Assembly: GCA_036927565.1 (NCBI GenBank)
Contig: JAYESD010000005.1
Location: 155,560,470-155,624,469, forward strand
Direction: 5' to 3'
DNA length: 64,000 bases
Source: Tuctoria greenei
Lineage: Eukaryota > Streptophyta > Magnoliopsida > Poales > Poaceae
The position numbers and the translations under genes are program-made. The notes under the pieces were generated by a model. It searched no databases. It was given only the letters and a program-made list of their open reading frames with translations, and had not been told where the DNA came from. Of the stretch, positions 10,189-20,757 are shown one piece after another. Numbering within the stretch: the stretch's first letter is position 1; every line of letters begins with the position of its first letter.

Positions 10189-11285
10189 AATCCATTGCCA
10201 AGATTGCATTATGGTCCTCATTTGAAATTTAGAATTCAAAATGCTGCAAGGACAACCTCAAGTTTTAGAGGAAATTATGCCTTCTTTACTGATAATGAGA
10301 ATTATGAGAAGCAAACCGCCCAGATGGCTGTTCAAAATAATTCAAACTCTAAGGGAGTTTTAATTCCTACTGAGTCATCGCAACCAGTCATTGCATGGGG
10401 TTGAAAACCTCTCTAAGTAACAGTCAGGAGCATTAAATACTATGTTGCCTCAACCATTATTTTGTTCTAAGTGTCTTGCGCAGGGAGATAGTGTAAATTC
10501 TTGCATGGGGAAAATACGTTGTCTTCATTGCTATAACTATAGGCATCGTGCTCAAGTTTGTTGGAAACGTAAAAGCTCAGGGCATATAAGGTGGATCCTT
10601 AAAGAGGCAAATACAAATTCTAGTCGGGAGCATGCTGGAAGATCTGCAGAAGATATGCTCACAGGAGACGAACGGTCTCATCAGACAGTGTTGAAGCAAG
10701 GGCAGGACACTTCGATATCTCCGCTCCACATTATACCTCTTAATTCCCTGAACGATTCACTGCTCTCCCTGGCACAACTCGATAGTATTTCTGCCTCTGT
10801 GATTCACGCAGTGATCACTCCGCCAAACACCTCTATTCCCTGGTGGAGTGGAATAGAGATGGCCAATTTCCCCATCAAACCAGCACGCTTCATTCCCACG
10901 CTAATGCCGCTAATGCAAGTAGAGGATGGCGGTCCTCATAGTAGAGCAAGGCGGACATGCTAAGTCGCAGGAGAAATCCCGAAGACTCATGAAGACTATG
11001 CTATTGCAGTCACCGAGGAGGTACTTGCTCCTGCCCAAAGAAGCCAGTTGATGCATTTTATTGCAGACTATACAGATGAAGGTGTCCGCAAGCACTTAGT
11101 CAACTATCACTATAAGAAATGATGAATAAGGTGTCGATTCAATTAAAGGCGTCGGTCCCGACACATTTAAATCGATTAAGTGTGTCGGTTTAAAAAACCG
11201 ACCCCCATAAACTAAATGTGTCGGTCGTCCTTAAAAAACCGACACACTTAATAAATGTGCCGGTGCAATCGACGCTTTTAATAAA

Positions 11286-12204
11286 CAGGGCCGGCTCTAC
11301 GTTTTGAAGGGCCCTAGGGCGGTCCATGACATATGGGCCCCTAATGTTGTAGATATGTGTGTATATATAAACATATATATCGCTATTTTTATTTATAAAT
11401 GTCTCGGCGTACATTTTTAATTTAGAACATATATAATGAATATTAAACACTTGAACAATATCATAATATAACTGAAAAACAAAAGAAGTATAAAAATAAA
11501 AAATAGGACCACTAGTATGAATGTATGATAACCTTATATAAGAAACAGATTTCAATAATTTTATTGACAATAATGTTTAGTGCTTCGTAAAACAGCTTCA
11601 AGTCCGATTCTCTCATTACTTTTCACAGCACTGGACATACGTTTCTTATGCAGCATTGTAACATGGATCGAAAATAAATCAGGTTCCAAAGCATACAAAG
11701 GCTGATCAAATATACCTCATGAACATTTTCAGATACAGATAAATGAGCCAATCACTGATGATAAAAAAAATATTCAGTTTTAGGTAAGGAAAACTCATGA
11801 ACATTGAGGTATATATTTGTTGCTCCGATTGAATAAATAGAGTGAATATGCAAATACCTGAGATACTAATCATGTTGATTTGCCACCGACACCAGGCGTC
11901 TGCTGACCTGCTCGTCGTCTCCTCTATTTTTTCATCCTGTACCGTATGGACCTATACATTATACACGCTCACGCAGTGGCAGCGGCCACTCGTTCGATCA
12001 TCGAGTTTTCTCTTATAGGTCCGGGCCTGTGCTTTCGAGGAGATAGGAGACGAGCAACATCCAATCGAATGGGCCTACTCCTATTTTTACGAGAACGTTT
12101 GATTTACCGAACAACCAATATAGAGCAACTATTGGCAGATGGGCCCCCTTCCGACCTGGGCCCTAGACGGTCGCCCCTCCCGCCTAGGCCCAGAGCCGGC
12201 CCTG
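11286..12204. mobile_element. hAT-like non-autonomous element nested in CACTA-D
   Basis: Terminal inverted repeats CAGGGCCGGCTCT (11286-11298 and the inverse at 12192-12204) are flanked by perfect 8-bp duplications TTAATAAA (11278-11285 and 12205-12212). An 8-bp duplication and a CAGGG start are characteristic of the hAT superfamily. The 919-bp body has no transposase: the open frames at 11190-11570 (minus) and 11946-12398 (plus) show no recognisable domain. Confidence 0.92.
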
Positions 12205-12270
12205 TTAATAAATGTGTCGGTTCAACCGACGCTTTTATTCCCGTCTTCCGGAAAATCCGCGGTAGCGTCA

Positions 12271-12382
12271 TTACAAAAAATTTTATATTCCCGCCCACCG
12301 CGCGTGCCCATCCCTACAAAAATTTTTATATTCCTGCCCACGAGTGCGTCCGTCCCTACAAAATTTTTTATATTCCGCGCCT
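12271..12382. repeat. Short tandem repeat, period about 44 bp
   Basis: Two and a half units of ACAAAAATTTTTATATTCCCGCCCAC... followed by GCGT(G/C)C..TCC are seen at 12271, about 12314 and about 12357. It lies in CACTA-D just before the GC-rich block. Confidence 0.7.
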
Positions 12383-12427
12383 ATGTATCTTGTCATGAAC
12401 CCTTCTTCTTATTCTCTATTTTCAACG

Positions 12428-12815
12428 CCCGGCGCGAGCGAGGTGTGCGGGAGGCGGCCTCCAGGCACGAGCGAGGCGCACGGGAGACGCGTGGGCGGTG
12501 GCGGGGGGCGCGCAGGCGGCAAGCGGGGTGCGCGGTCGGCGGCGGGCAGTGCACGGGCGGCACGCGGGGGGCGCACGGTGGCGGGCGGCGGGAGGGACGC
12601 GGTGGCAGAGGGCAGCGCACAGCAGCACGCGGGGGGCGCAGGGGGGCGGCGCGCGGTCGGCGGTGAGCAGCGCGAGGCGCGCAGGCGGCAGCGGGTGGCG
12701 CTCCGGTGGCGCGGGGGAGGCCCGCAGGCGGCACACGGGGGGGCGCGCAGGGGCGGTGCGCGGTTGGCGGCGGGCGGTGCGCGGACGGCACGCAGGACGT
12801 TGGTGGGTGATGGAT
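12428..12815. repeat. GC-rich low-complexity block in CACTA-D
   Basis: Dense GGCGGG, GCGCGG and GGCACGCGG motifs give overlapping Ala/Arg/Gly/Pro-rich open frames on both strands (up to 232 aa). No domain is seen and several frames are open at once, which points to composition rather than coding. Similar blocks sit inside CACTA-C and CACTA-F. Confidence 0.7.
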
Positions 12816-13811
12816 CTCTGTCCATCGGTCTTCCTAGCGGCAGGAGGTGCGATGGAAACGAGGGAAACATTTTTTTTGTGTGTCAGGGCGTAAGTGCGTC
12901 GGTTTTCAAGAGTACTGTCGCTTATAAAATTTTATATGCGTCGGTCCATGTGGTTGACGCATTTACAGTTAAGAGTGTCGGTTTTTTTAAACCGGCGCTC
13001 ATAAATAATAAAAGTTTCGGCTCCGACACATTTATATGTTAAATGCATCTGCCAGATTTCATCGGTTAAGAGCGTCGGTTCACCGACGCCTTTACCGTAT
13101 GAGTGTCGGTTTTTATAGACAACCGACACTCATATAGCCGATGCCCTATTCACATATTCTTGTAGTGTATGGAGCGCACCCTTTTGGGGTCGGTCTCTAC
13201 AAGCTAAGAGATGCCTGTGAGAGGGATGCCCTAATTGTTGTCAATCCACACTGGATTGGAGATCACTTCTTTAACTTCGTCAAGCATGATGAGATTCCCC
13301 TCCATTTTAGGAGAGCAATATTTACGCACAAGTGTTGGATTTTGCTGTTGTGATACCCTCTGGACTTGAGGGAGAGTAAATTTGTGGAGCAGATTTGTTC
13401 AAGCGTCGGCCAACTCATCTACTAGAACGAGGATGACCCTATTCTGACTAGATTATTTGCATATGTTATGGTAGATGATCCATTGGAGATTTCACAGAGT
13501 ATAGTGATCAAGAATGGGTCTGATATCGGGGGAGATGGGAGATCGTGGACAATACCAACTTACATCTTCAACTCTTTATTTGCCAATGGCTTTCCAATGG
13601 ATGAGGAAAACCCTCCCCCAAACAATGGCAATCTGCACCCTCTTAATGTACCAATTGTGCCTGGAGAGGTTCATGAAGTCTCCATCCCACCAGCCAATCA
13701 AGATGCAGAGCAAGGAGCATGCCACATTACGATGGCCCTGGAGATTAGTTGCAGCAGCAAGTGTTGGAGCTCTCTGGTTTATCTGCTGACTCATGTATTG
13801 CTGAAGGAATA

Positions 13812-13839
13812 CCCCCCCCCCCCCCCCCCCCCCCCCCCC
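13812..13839 (+). repeat. Poly-C run of 28 bases
   Basis: An uninterrupted run of 28 C lies inside LINE2 ORF1 and shifts its frame. Long C/G runs recur in this window and could be real slippage sites or sequencing artefacts. Confidence 0.9.
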
Positions 13840-14648
13840 TTCCCCGTTGCAACTCTCTAGGCATACTGAACAGGGAAGACTCCCACTGTCAAAGGGCCCA
13901 AGTAGTACATTACAATTCAGAATCCTATGACTACGACATTGGTTCCTCAGGTTGACCCTGTCACACATGTTGTGGCAGATAAGCTCAAGCAGTGGATTAG
14001 TGAACTTGATGAAGAGACGGGCAACACATTCTCTAAGCTGGCTCTGCAACCAATGACAATTACACTAGAAAGGAAGGGAAGAGATATACTAGATATACAG
14101 ATGGCTCCTACCGTCCAGAGTCCGACGCACAAAGAGTTGAACAAGTCCAAGGAAAGCCAGCAAGGAACTGCCAAAGCACTATCGAGTAAGCCAATTTCTT
14201 TTTCTAGCACTGATGTACCCAATTCTACTTCAAAAATACCAAAAAGGCCTTACAAAACCTTTCTAGCCACAAGAATCATCACTAGGGCCTTAGCTTAAGC
14301 TTAGAGTTCCCCTGTGGTGGACTCTGATGTACGTCGAAGTTCAAGAATGAAGGCTAAAAGGGGTGGGTTGAAGGTACCAGCTTCAGCTACTTCACACACA
14401 CACCTCTTGCTGGTAAGGGTGGCAAAAAGAGAAAGGTAATTGAGAACACTTAGTCGCTTTCATACAATTTTGATGATCAATTTCCGAGCTTATTGGATGT
14501 TGAAAATGCTGATGAATCCCTTCCTGAGATCCCGATATCTGTCATACAATCATTTGCAGTCAACAAGGGCAGAATAGCTCCGTCGGAGATCGCGGCGGAG
14601 ATCCTAATGGCTAGAAGAGATGATGGACTGTCAGAGAAGAATGGTTGA

Positions 14649-14863
14649 TAGGGATTTTTCTAATAGTGCCTGTTATTTTGTTCAAGTTAGTTGGTCTGTT
14701 TATGTTTTATCAAAGAACTTGGGTTGTCATGCAAGGATATATTGTGGACATATGGATGTGTTGTTCGGTGGCTTATTTAATTATCGCTGTGTTTGGTTAA
14801 ATTTTTCAATTCAGGCTATTTGTCTGCGGTTCTTAACTTTGGTATGAACCATGCTATATGATT
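14649..14863 (+). other. LINE2 ORF1-ORF2 spacer and LINE1 target site (left copy)
   Basis: This is non-coding spacer between the ORF1 stop near 14648 and ORF2. The first copy of the LINE1 target duplication, CCATGCTATATGATT, is at 14849-14863. The spacer resumes at 44794 and ORF2 starts at 44829. Confidence 0.75.
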
Positions 14864-14869
14864 TTTTTT

Positions 14870-15055
14870 GACGAAATAGGCAGGTGTACTGCCAATGCAT
14901 TAAAAAAGCAGAGAGACGAGTTCAAATACAGGAGGCAGCTTGTGTTGCCTAAGAAAAACTTAACAGAAACACGAACAGAACAAACACCAGGGGGGACAAA
15001 AAAAACAAACCCCAGTTGGCTATGTTACATCAGCTGAGTCTTCTAAAGACCTTCA
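14870..15055 (-). other. LINE1 3' UTR
   Basis: On the minus strand it is T-rich with a long T run (GTTTGTTTTTTTTGTCCCCC) and ends ACCTGCCTATTTCGTC just before the A tail. No gene is seen. Confidence 0.7.
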
Positions 15056-15542
15056 ATTATTCATAGCCAGTTGAGTAAACTGCCACACCATTGTATAGTA
15101 ATTGATTTCCTCCTTGGCTAGGTGTGCCACCTGTAGCTCGTTCTTCTCCTCTCCTTCGAATATCCTTCTATTCCTCTCCTTCCAGATGTTCTACCAAGCA
15201 TAGAAGATCAGCCCCATTTTGATGATTTTTTCCTTTTTGATTAGGCCCGCTGTTATGGCCTGTAACCACTCTTGGGTGGAGGTCGCTTGAATGCTGTGAA
15301 GCGCCGGTGTTTGCAAGTTCACCCATCTAAATATATAGATCATTGTCTGAATAGCGAAAGGGCACTCTGTCAACAAGTGCAATGTCGTTTCTTGCTCCTC
15401 TAAACACAAAGGACAAACAATATTGTTGTCCAGTCCCTTCTGCTCAAGGTTATCTGCCGTTTGTATTTTTTCAAGCAGTGCCAGCCATGCAAACCAAATC
15501 ACCTTTGGCTCCCCTTTGGATTTCCATAAAACCTGGATCTGC
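15056..15542 (-). pseudogene. LINE1 ORF2 C-terminal part (zf-RVT region)
   Basis: The frame read from 15542 downward contains KVIWFAWLALLEKIQTADNL and CPLCLEEQETTLHLLTECPF, the Cys/His pattern of the zf-RVT domain at the end of grass LINE ORF2 proteins. A stop near 15191 splits it from the last part (NIWKERNRRIFEG and onward), which ends around 15056. The open frame resumes in register on the other side of CACTA-E, showing that the LINE existed before that insertion. Non-coding 3' UTR follows to 14870. Confidence 0.82.
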
Positions 15543-17307
15543 GCAGGCCAGTGTCCAACTTCCGACGACTACTCCTCGATCATCAGTGCCTGTCAAAGTT
15601 AGCTCATACGAAAATAAGAAACCTTCATCAGAAGTGACAAAGTATTTGGAAGCTATGAAGGATAATATTAGAAAATCGAGTGCATCTCGTTCTTCTCATG
15701 AGCCAGCATTAGAAGATATCGAGGAGTGGGAAGAAGACGGTGTCATGTATAATCGGCGGACGGCTTTAGTTAAACCAGGAGTTCCAATATACAAGCTTGA
15801 GGATGTTCCTCCTAAATTTGAGAATGGGAAGCCGTTAATGACATCCGTACAACTTAGCAAACAACCCGTCGCGCTCAGAAGAATGCATGAGTGGTACATC
15901 ACTGCCAGCACAAAATATGGTCTTCAGTGCGTCACATTTCGTATTCCAAAAGAAGCATTCTGGAGCACTGGAGTAGATAAACGAGTCATTTTATTTGAAG
16001 AGCTGCTTTCCCTTTTCCATCGGGGCATGCTCGAAATCAACCTGCTGCTCGTCTGGTGCTTGTAAGTGCTCTAATATTTTGTATTTGCTTTTCTTACTAC
16101 ACGCATACGCATTTCATGAGATTATAACAATTCTGGACTTCTTCAATAGGATGCAATACATGGATAATGAAAAGTTGGCGCACAAGACAGGTATCCTTGA
16201 CCCTACTAGGATTGCAAAGTCGCTATTCGACGTCCAGGCAAATCGAGAATCAAGCCAGTACAAACACATGAAAAAAAAAGATTTTGAAAGAGCAATTGCA
16301 AAACTTAAGAAGGATAGAAAGGCAGAAGTTGCAGCTTACATAGGACATGCGATGTTTAACTTTGTCAGAGACGGCCAGGACCTCGTAAAGGCTCCGTACC
16401 ACTTCGAGTAAGTTCGACACATGGCATTGAAATAGCAATTATTGGTAATTGTTAACACGTGTGTTTGTATGTTTGCAGTAATCACTACATAATGATCTTC
16501 ATCAAGCCAACGCAGGGAATGGCAACAGTCTTGGACTCGGCCGATTACCCACCAGATCGTTACAAAGATTTCCTTTCCATTTTGAAAAAGTACGTTTATT
16601 CAATAATTTTAATTTACGCACATTTAGAATGTGTTGACAAGTTTTATATGACATTTCTTGTATTACAGCGCTTGGCGGTTTTACGCGGAACGGCTTGGCG
16701 GTCAGAGACCTCCTAATACGAATGCATTGGACATTAAAACGTATTATGCTTGTCCGAAGCAGCCTGCTGGGAGTCTCTTATGCGGGTATTATGTATGCGA
16801 GCATCTTCGGACCGCCGCCGTATATAGAGTCAATCGTGAGGATGTAAGTTATCCTTAATGTCGATACCTTATTTTCTTACTTTTGTGTTTCATTTTCATT
16901 GTAACTAGCATAGTTTAATGCTTATATTCTCTGCTGTTCAATATTACCAGAAACATTATTTTCATATTTTGATTCCAACTTCAAAATTCAATTGCTCATA
17001 GTACAACTGCTCCAAAAATACCTACTAAATTCTTGTATACTCTCACTTTGATCTATACTTTGAGATTGTTGAAACCAACACATTCTAAACCTTGTTATGT
17101 GTTATATTGCAGCACAAGAAGAATCTGAACGAAGAATGGCCGGTTTGTAGAAGTATTCCTGATGGAGGAGCCGACAGGATTGCTTCTGAACTCTGTCAGT
17201 TCATTCGTCGCGAAATTTTGCACAAAACGGGGAAGTTCTTTGATAAGAGAGGTTCAGCAGCTGATGTGCCAGAACTTTGCGACTATACCAATCTAAACAG
17301 TTTTTAG
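15543..17307 (+). pseudogene. Ulp1-like (C48) cysteine peptidase gene of CACTA-E, 5'-truncated
   Basis: Five exons can be read with GT-AG splice sites: 15543-16061, 16150-16407, 16479-16589, 16669-16843 and 17113-17307. Phases join cleanly at each intron. Exon 3 has NHYIMIFIKP...VLDSADYP, giving the His and Asp. Exon 4 has KQPAGSLLCGYYVCEHL, giving the Gln and catalytic Cys of C48 peptidases. The last exon ends PELCDYTNLNSF. Many plant CACTA elements carry such SUMO-protease-like genes, some as fusions with transposase. The upstream part, beginning QASVQLPTTTP, has no start codon here because the element is truncated. The remaining exons show no stop, so decay is recent or weak. Its substrate is unknown. 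Confidence 0.85.
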
Positions 17308-17520
17308 TGAAAACTTGTAAACTTTGAGATGAAATTGTATCTGTAACTTGTACATATGTATATTGTTTTAGTGAAATTGACTTCTGTGATGATAATATTG
17401 TTATCTTTTGTTCTGTGATGATTGTTGTTTTTTGTTCTGTGATTATATTGAATTGACCTGGAAATTAGAAATAACAGCAGTAGTACTGCATGACCTGGAA
17501 ATTAGAAAAACAATTATCAC
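17308..17520 (+). other. 3' flank of the Ulp1-like gene
   Basis: AT-rich non-coding DNA with a repeated phrase (TTTTGTTCTGTGATTATATTG and TGACCTGGAAATTAGAAA, each twice). It probably includes the 3' UTR. Confidence 0.5.
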
Positions 17521-18173
17521 AGGCGGCTAGATACAAGTAAAGAAACATCTGTGATAACCTAATTTTCACAGGCGGTGTCTGTTATGGTAGAAACCGGCTG
17601 CGTTAAAGGGTCTTCACAGACGGCTGATATAGGTAAACTCCGTCTGTGATAACTTCATTATCATAGACGGGTTAGTTATGCTTCAATAACCGTCTGTAAA
17701 GACACATTATCATTGGCGGTTAGTTATGCTTCAAAACCCGCCTGTGAAGACATATTATCATAGGCGGTTAGTTATGTTTCAAAATCCGCCTATGAATACA
17801 AATTATCATAGACGGTTAGTAATGCTTCAATACCCGTCTGTGAAGACTTCTTATCATAGACGGTTAGTTATTCTTCAATAACCGTCTGTGATAAGACCTT
17901 TATCACAGACGGTTATATATGCTGCACGACCCGTCTGTGATAAAGTGTTTTCACAGACGGCTAGCCTAAGTAAAGAACCGCCTATGATAATCGATCTTCA
18001 CAGGCGGCTATCCTTAGTGAAGAACCGTCTATGATAATTACTCTTCACAGGCGGTTTCACTTCTCCGCCTGTGAAATTGCGGATTATCACAGACTCTTCG
18101 TTTCAGGCGGTTTTAAAAGCCGTCTGTGATAATAGGTTTGGAGCCGCCTGTGATGAGGCTTATTGTAGCAGTG
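17518..18173 (+). repeat. Subterminal repeat array of CACTA-E
   Basis: About 20 copies of ACAGACGGTTA, ACAGGCGGCT and the inverse CCGTCTGTGATAA alternate roughly every 30-40 bp up to the terminus at 18173. The alternating orientation would allow hairpins. Arrays of this kind are TNPA-type binding sites. The motif differs from the TTTGCGACGGC motif of CACTA-C and -F, so this is another family. Confidence 0.88.
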
Positions 18174-19855
18174 TGCATTTGGCTCTGAACCCCCTGGAAT
18201 TGCCGCATGTACGCAGATTTTGTCGTGTATACCCCCGAACTGGTTGGGGTCCATTGAGCTCTGTCCCGTTGATTTTGGACCGGTTGCACTTTTTCCAGGA
18301 GTGCCCACAGCTCAATGTACTCTGCGACTTCTTGAGGCGTTGAGATGCGCCGCCACGCCCGTATCCAGTTGCTTTGATATAGCTCCGTGGCCACGTTCCT
18401 GGAATTGTGCAACAAAGCTTGGAAGAGGAGGGGGAATCTCTCTTGCATGGTGTATAGGTCTACCCACTTATCCGTCCAAAACGCAATCCTCTGCCAATCT
18501 CCTAATAAAATCTTCGTGTTCTCAGCAAACATTCTTTTCTCCAAGTCTGAGTTTTGCGGAGTCAGTCCTGTCCAGGACATGTCTCTTCCTATCTTAGCAA
18601 ACCACAATCACCGAAGTCTTAGCACAACGCCATGCTTTTGGATGTCCAGCAGCCCCAGACCTCCTAGCTGCTTTGGCAAGCACATTGTGCGCCAGTTTAC
18701 TAGGCAGCGACCCCCCATATGCTGCCCCTCCTCTTCCCCCAACCATATGAAGTTTCTCCTGATACGATCGATTTTCTTGATGCACCATTTAGGCAAGTTA
18801 ATTACCGTGGCGTGGTGCATAACTGTGGTGGTGAGGACCGATTTTGCCAATGTGACCCAGCCTGCCTTTGTTAATTGCCTTCCCTTCCATAATGCTAACT
18901 TTCCTCTGACCTTGTCAATCAAGGGCTGTAGCTCCACCCTCCGCAGCTTTCCAGTATGAACAGGTAAACCTAAGTATTTACATGGGAGCTGGATCATTGT
19001 CGCTGGGAAGGCTTGAGTGAGTTGTTGGGTGTCTGTGTGCTCGCACCAAATGGTGTAGAGTTCAGTTTTCTGCAGATTTATCCGCATCCCAGATGAATTG
19101 CCAAACGGGTCAAGTATTTGCCTGAGTGCCTGTAGCTCCTGTACGTTCGGATTCACAAAAATGGCGACATCATCCACATAGAGGGACAGTTCCACTTTGT
19201 TCCTTGTTGGGTGCACTGGCTTGAGAATCTTTCTATCCATAGCGGCTTCTAGTATATTCAGTAGCGGATCCATAGCAAGAATGAATAATAACGGCGATAG
19301 AGGGTCTCCCTGCCGCAAACCCCTCCTGTGCTTAACCACTTGCCCCGGGATCCCATTTAAGAGGCCCCTAGATGAGCTTGCTGAAAGCAAAATTGAAATC
19401 CATTCCCGCCATTTTGGTGCGAAGCCCAGCTTATTCAGGAGATCCAACAGGTAACCCCACCGTACTGAGTCAAATGCTTTTTCAATGTTCAATTTGAGGA
19501 ACAGCGCCGGCTTTCTTCTCCTTTGAAGATCCTTGATCAGCCCCTGGACATACACATAGCTGTCGTGGATGCATCTTCCCTTGATGAATGCACTTTGATT
19601 TATTGAGATAATTTCGTTAAGCTTGGGGGCCAGCCTATTCGCCAGTATTCTGGATAAAATTTTAGATATACTATGTATGAGGCTTATCGGTCTATAATCT
19701 CCAATCTTGGACGCCTCATCCTTTTTCGGCAACAAAACAATGTGTGCCGTACTGAGCAGGTCAAAACGGTGTCCTCTTAGCTGAGATAGAGCACCAAATA
19801 CCCGCATTACATCATTCTTTATTATCTCCCAGCATGTTGAGAAAAATAGCCCGTT
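18174..19855 (-). pseudogene. LINE1 ORF2 central part: reverse transcriptase core
   Basis: From the CACTA-F junction at 19855 the frame is open for 416 codons to 18608. It includes NGLFFSTCWEIIKND, DYRPISLIHSISKILSRI, AFIKGRCIHDSYV, FLKLNIEKAFDSVRW, RGLRQGDPLSPLLF and the catalytic box LYVDDVAIF (YVDD in place of the common YADD). It then runs on through the thumb-like region (CKYLGLPV...KWCIKKIDRIRRNFIW). A stop at 18608 is followed by the continuing frame 18607-18177 (RDMSWTGLTPQNSD...SGVYTTKSAYMRQFQG). All catalytic aspartates of the RT are present. The protein is nevertheless split by two CACTA insertions. Confidence 0.9.
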
Positions 19856-20190
19856 CACTACAGGAAACACGATCATTTGCAACGGCTGGATTTATTTGCG
19901 ACGGCCAGCCGTCGCAAATAGATTAAATTGCGACGGCCCGCCTTTGGCTGTCGCAAATAAAGTGTCCGTCGCAAATAACAACTTATTTGCGACGGCCGAC
20001 CATAAATCTGTCGCAAATAACAACTTATTTGCGACGTCCAACCCTAGGACCGTCACAACTAAGGTAGCCGTCGCAAATAAATGTTTATTTGCGATGGCTG
20101 CTAAAAAGGCCGTCACAAGTAAACTTAATTGCGACGGCCGTATGGTGGGGCCATCACAATTTAGGGGGCCGTCGCAAATAAGGGCTTTTA
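19856..20190 (+). repeat. Left terminal inverted repeat and subterminal repeats of CACTA-F
   Basis: TTATTTGCGACGGC and its inverse GCCGTCGCAAATAA alternate at least ten times in 330 bp after the CACTACAGG end. The open 204-aa frame across it is a repeat artefact. Confidence 0.9.
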
Positions 20191-20530
20191 TCCCGACCCC
20201 GACGGTTCATTCACGTCCACTCAACACACAGCCCCACCACCCTACGCGCCCCGCCGCCTGCCCGCCGCCCTGCCGTGCCCCACCGCCGGCCCTCCGTTGC
20301 CGCCCCGCCGCTGGCCCGCCGCCCCGTTGTCGCTGCCCCGCCGCCGCCCCTGCTCGCCGCCCCCGGCCTCGCCGCCCCCGGTCTGCCGCGCCCCCGGCTC
20401 GGCTCGCTGCGCCCCCGCCGCCCCGGCCCGCCGCGCCCCCGGCCTCGCCGGCCCCAGACCGCCGTGCCCCCGCTGCGCCCTCGCCGCCCCCGGCCCCCGA
20501 CGCCTCCTGAGGTGAGCTCGTTTTTTTTGC
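20191..20530 (+). repeat. C-rich leader block of CACTA-F
   Basis: Runs of CGCCGCCC and CCCCGCC dominate, giving Pro/Ala/Arg-rich frames on both strands. It ends at GAG|GTGAGC near 20512, which could be a splice donor, so this may be the first (5' UTR) exon of tnp2. A TATA box is not obvious. Confidence 0.55.
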
Positions 20531-20539
20531 TTTCATTTT

Positions 20540-20746
20540 AGGGTGTGTTTGGAACCCTAGGATCAGAAGGTATGGGATGAATCCATTCTAGATTTTAGGA
20601 ACAGAATGATTTCATCTCAATGTTTGTTTATAAGGATGGGATGAACCTTGTTTTTTGTTTTGATTGGAAGGATGAAAAGGGATGAGATCGAATGGCTGAT
20701 AATTAGGAGGTAGCTAGTTAATATATAAGGTGCAAGCTAATAAGTG
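20540..20746. repeat. Possible MITE or MITE fragment
   Basis: GGGTGTGTTTGGAACCCTAGG at 20541 resembles the start of plant MITEs (GGGTGTGTTTGG type). The body repeats GGGATGA and ATGGGATGAATCC phrases. No clear matching right terminus or duplication is visible, so it may be a fragment. Confidence 0.4.
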
Positions 20747-20757
20747 TTAGAGAGCAT

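Larger units (their letters stand above)
11108..13167. mobile_element. CACTA-D: non-autonomous CACTA element with TSD TAT
   Basis: The left end CACTATAAGAAATGATGAATAAGG and the reverse complement of the right end, CACTACAAGAATATGTGAATAGGG, form imperfect terminal inverted repeats. Each end is flanked by TAT (11105-11107 and 13168-13170), the 3-bp duplication of CACTA elements. Subterminal repeats of GTGTCGGT occur in both orientations at both ends. No transposase is present: the 2.06-kb body holds a hAT-like insertion, a short tandem repeat and a GC-rich block. It interrupts LINE2 ORF1. Confidence 0.93.
8077..14648 (+). pseudogene. LINE2 ORF1 (nucleic-acid-binding protein), degenerate and interrupted
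   Basis: A possible start is the ATG at 8077 (MEDSAKERKPGKLLELDADL), with a stop soon after. Recognisable parts follow in order. First is a segment at about 8390-8730 resuming at 10203. Then comes a zinc-knuckle pair (CSKC...CLHCYNYRHRAQVC) at about 10460-10565, and GIEMANFPIKPARFIPT near 10850. After CACTA-D come GAHPFGVGLYKLRDACERDA at 13171 on, a DPLEISQS...GRSWTIPTYIFN segment near 13470-13580 and the C-terminal end near 14500-14648. Grass L1-type ORF1s share this order. The protein would coat LINE RNA. It is broken by LINE3, CACTA-D, stops (for example after 13350) and a 28-base C run at 13812. Confidence 0.78.
15543..18173 (+). mobile_element. CACTA-E: CACTA element lacking its left terminus, TSD TGC
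   Basis: The right end, read in reverse, is CACTGCTACAATAAGCC, a CACTA-type terminus, preceded by 600 bp of subterminal repeats. TGC at 15540-15542 and again at 18174-18176 forms the expected 3-bp duplication, and the LINE1 frame is restored when one copy and the insert are removed. The left end, however, starts directly in coding sequence (GCAGGCCAGTG) with no terminal repeat. The 5' terminus and the upstream genes were therefore lost exactly at the insertion edge, or the boundary TGC match is coincidental. Confidence 0.82.

Noticed and set aside
12344..13042. 232-aa Ala/Arg/Gly-rich frame and its antisense partners
   Set aside because: Open on both strands through simple GC-rich sequence inside a non-autonomous CACTA element.
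17518..18173. CRISPR-like array
   Set aside because: Repeats alternate in orientation, vary in sequence, lack uniform spacers, and end at a CACTA terminus.
19896..20541. 204-aa and 109-aa frames across the left end of CACTA-F
   Set aside because: They run through terminal repeats and C-rich leader; the repeated NKxLFAT-like peptides only reflect the DNA repeat.
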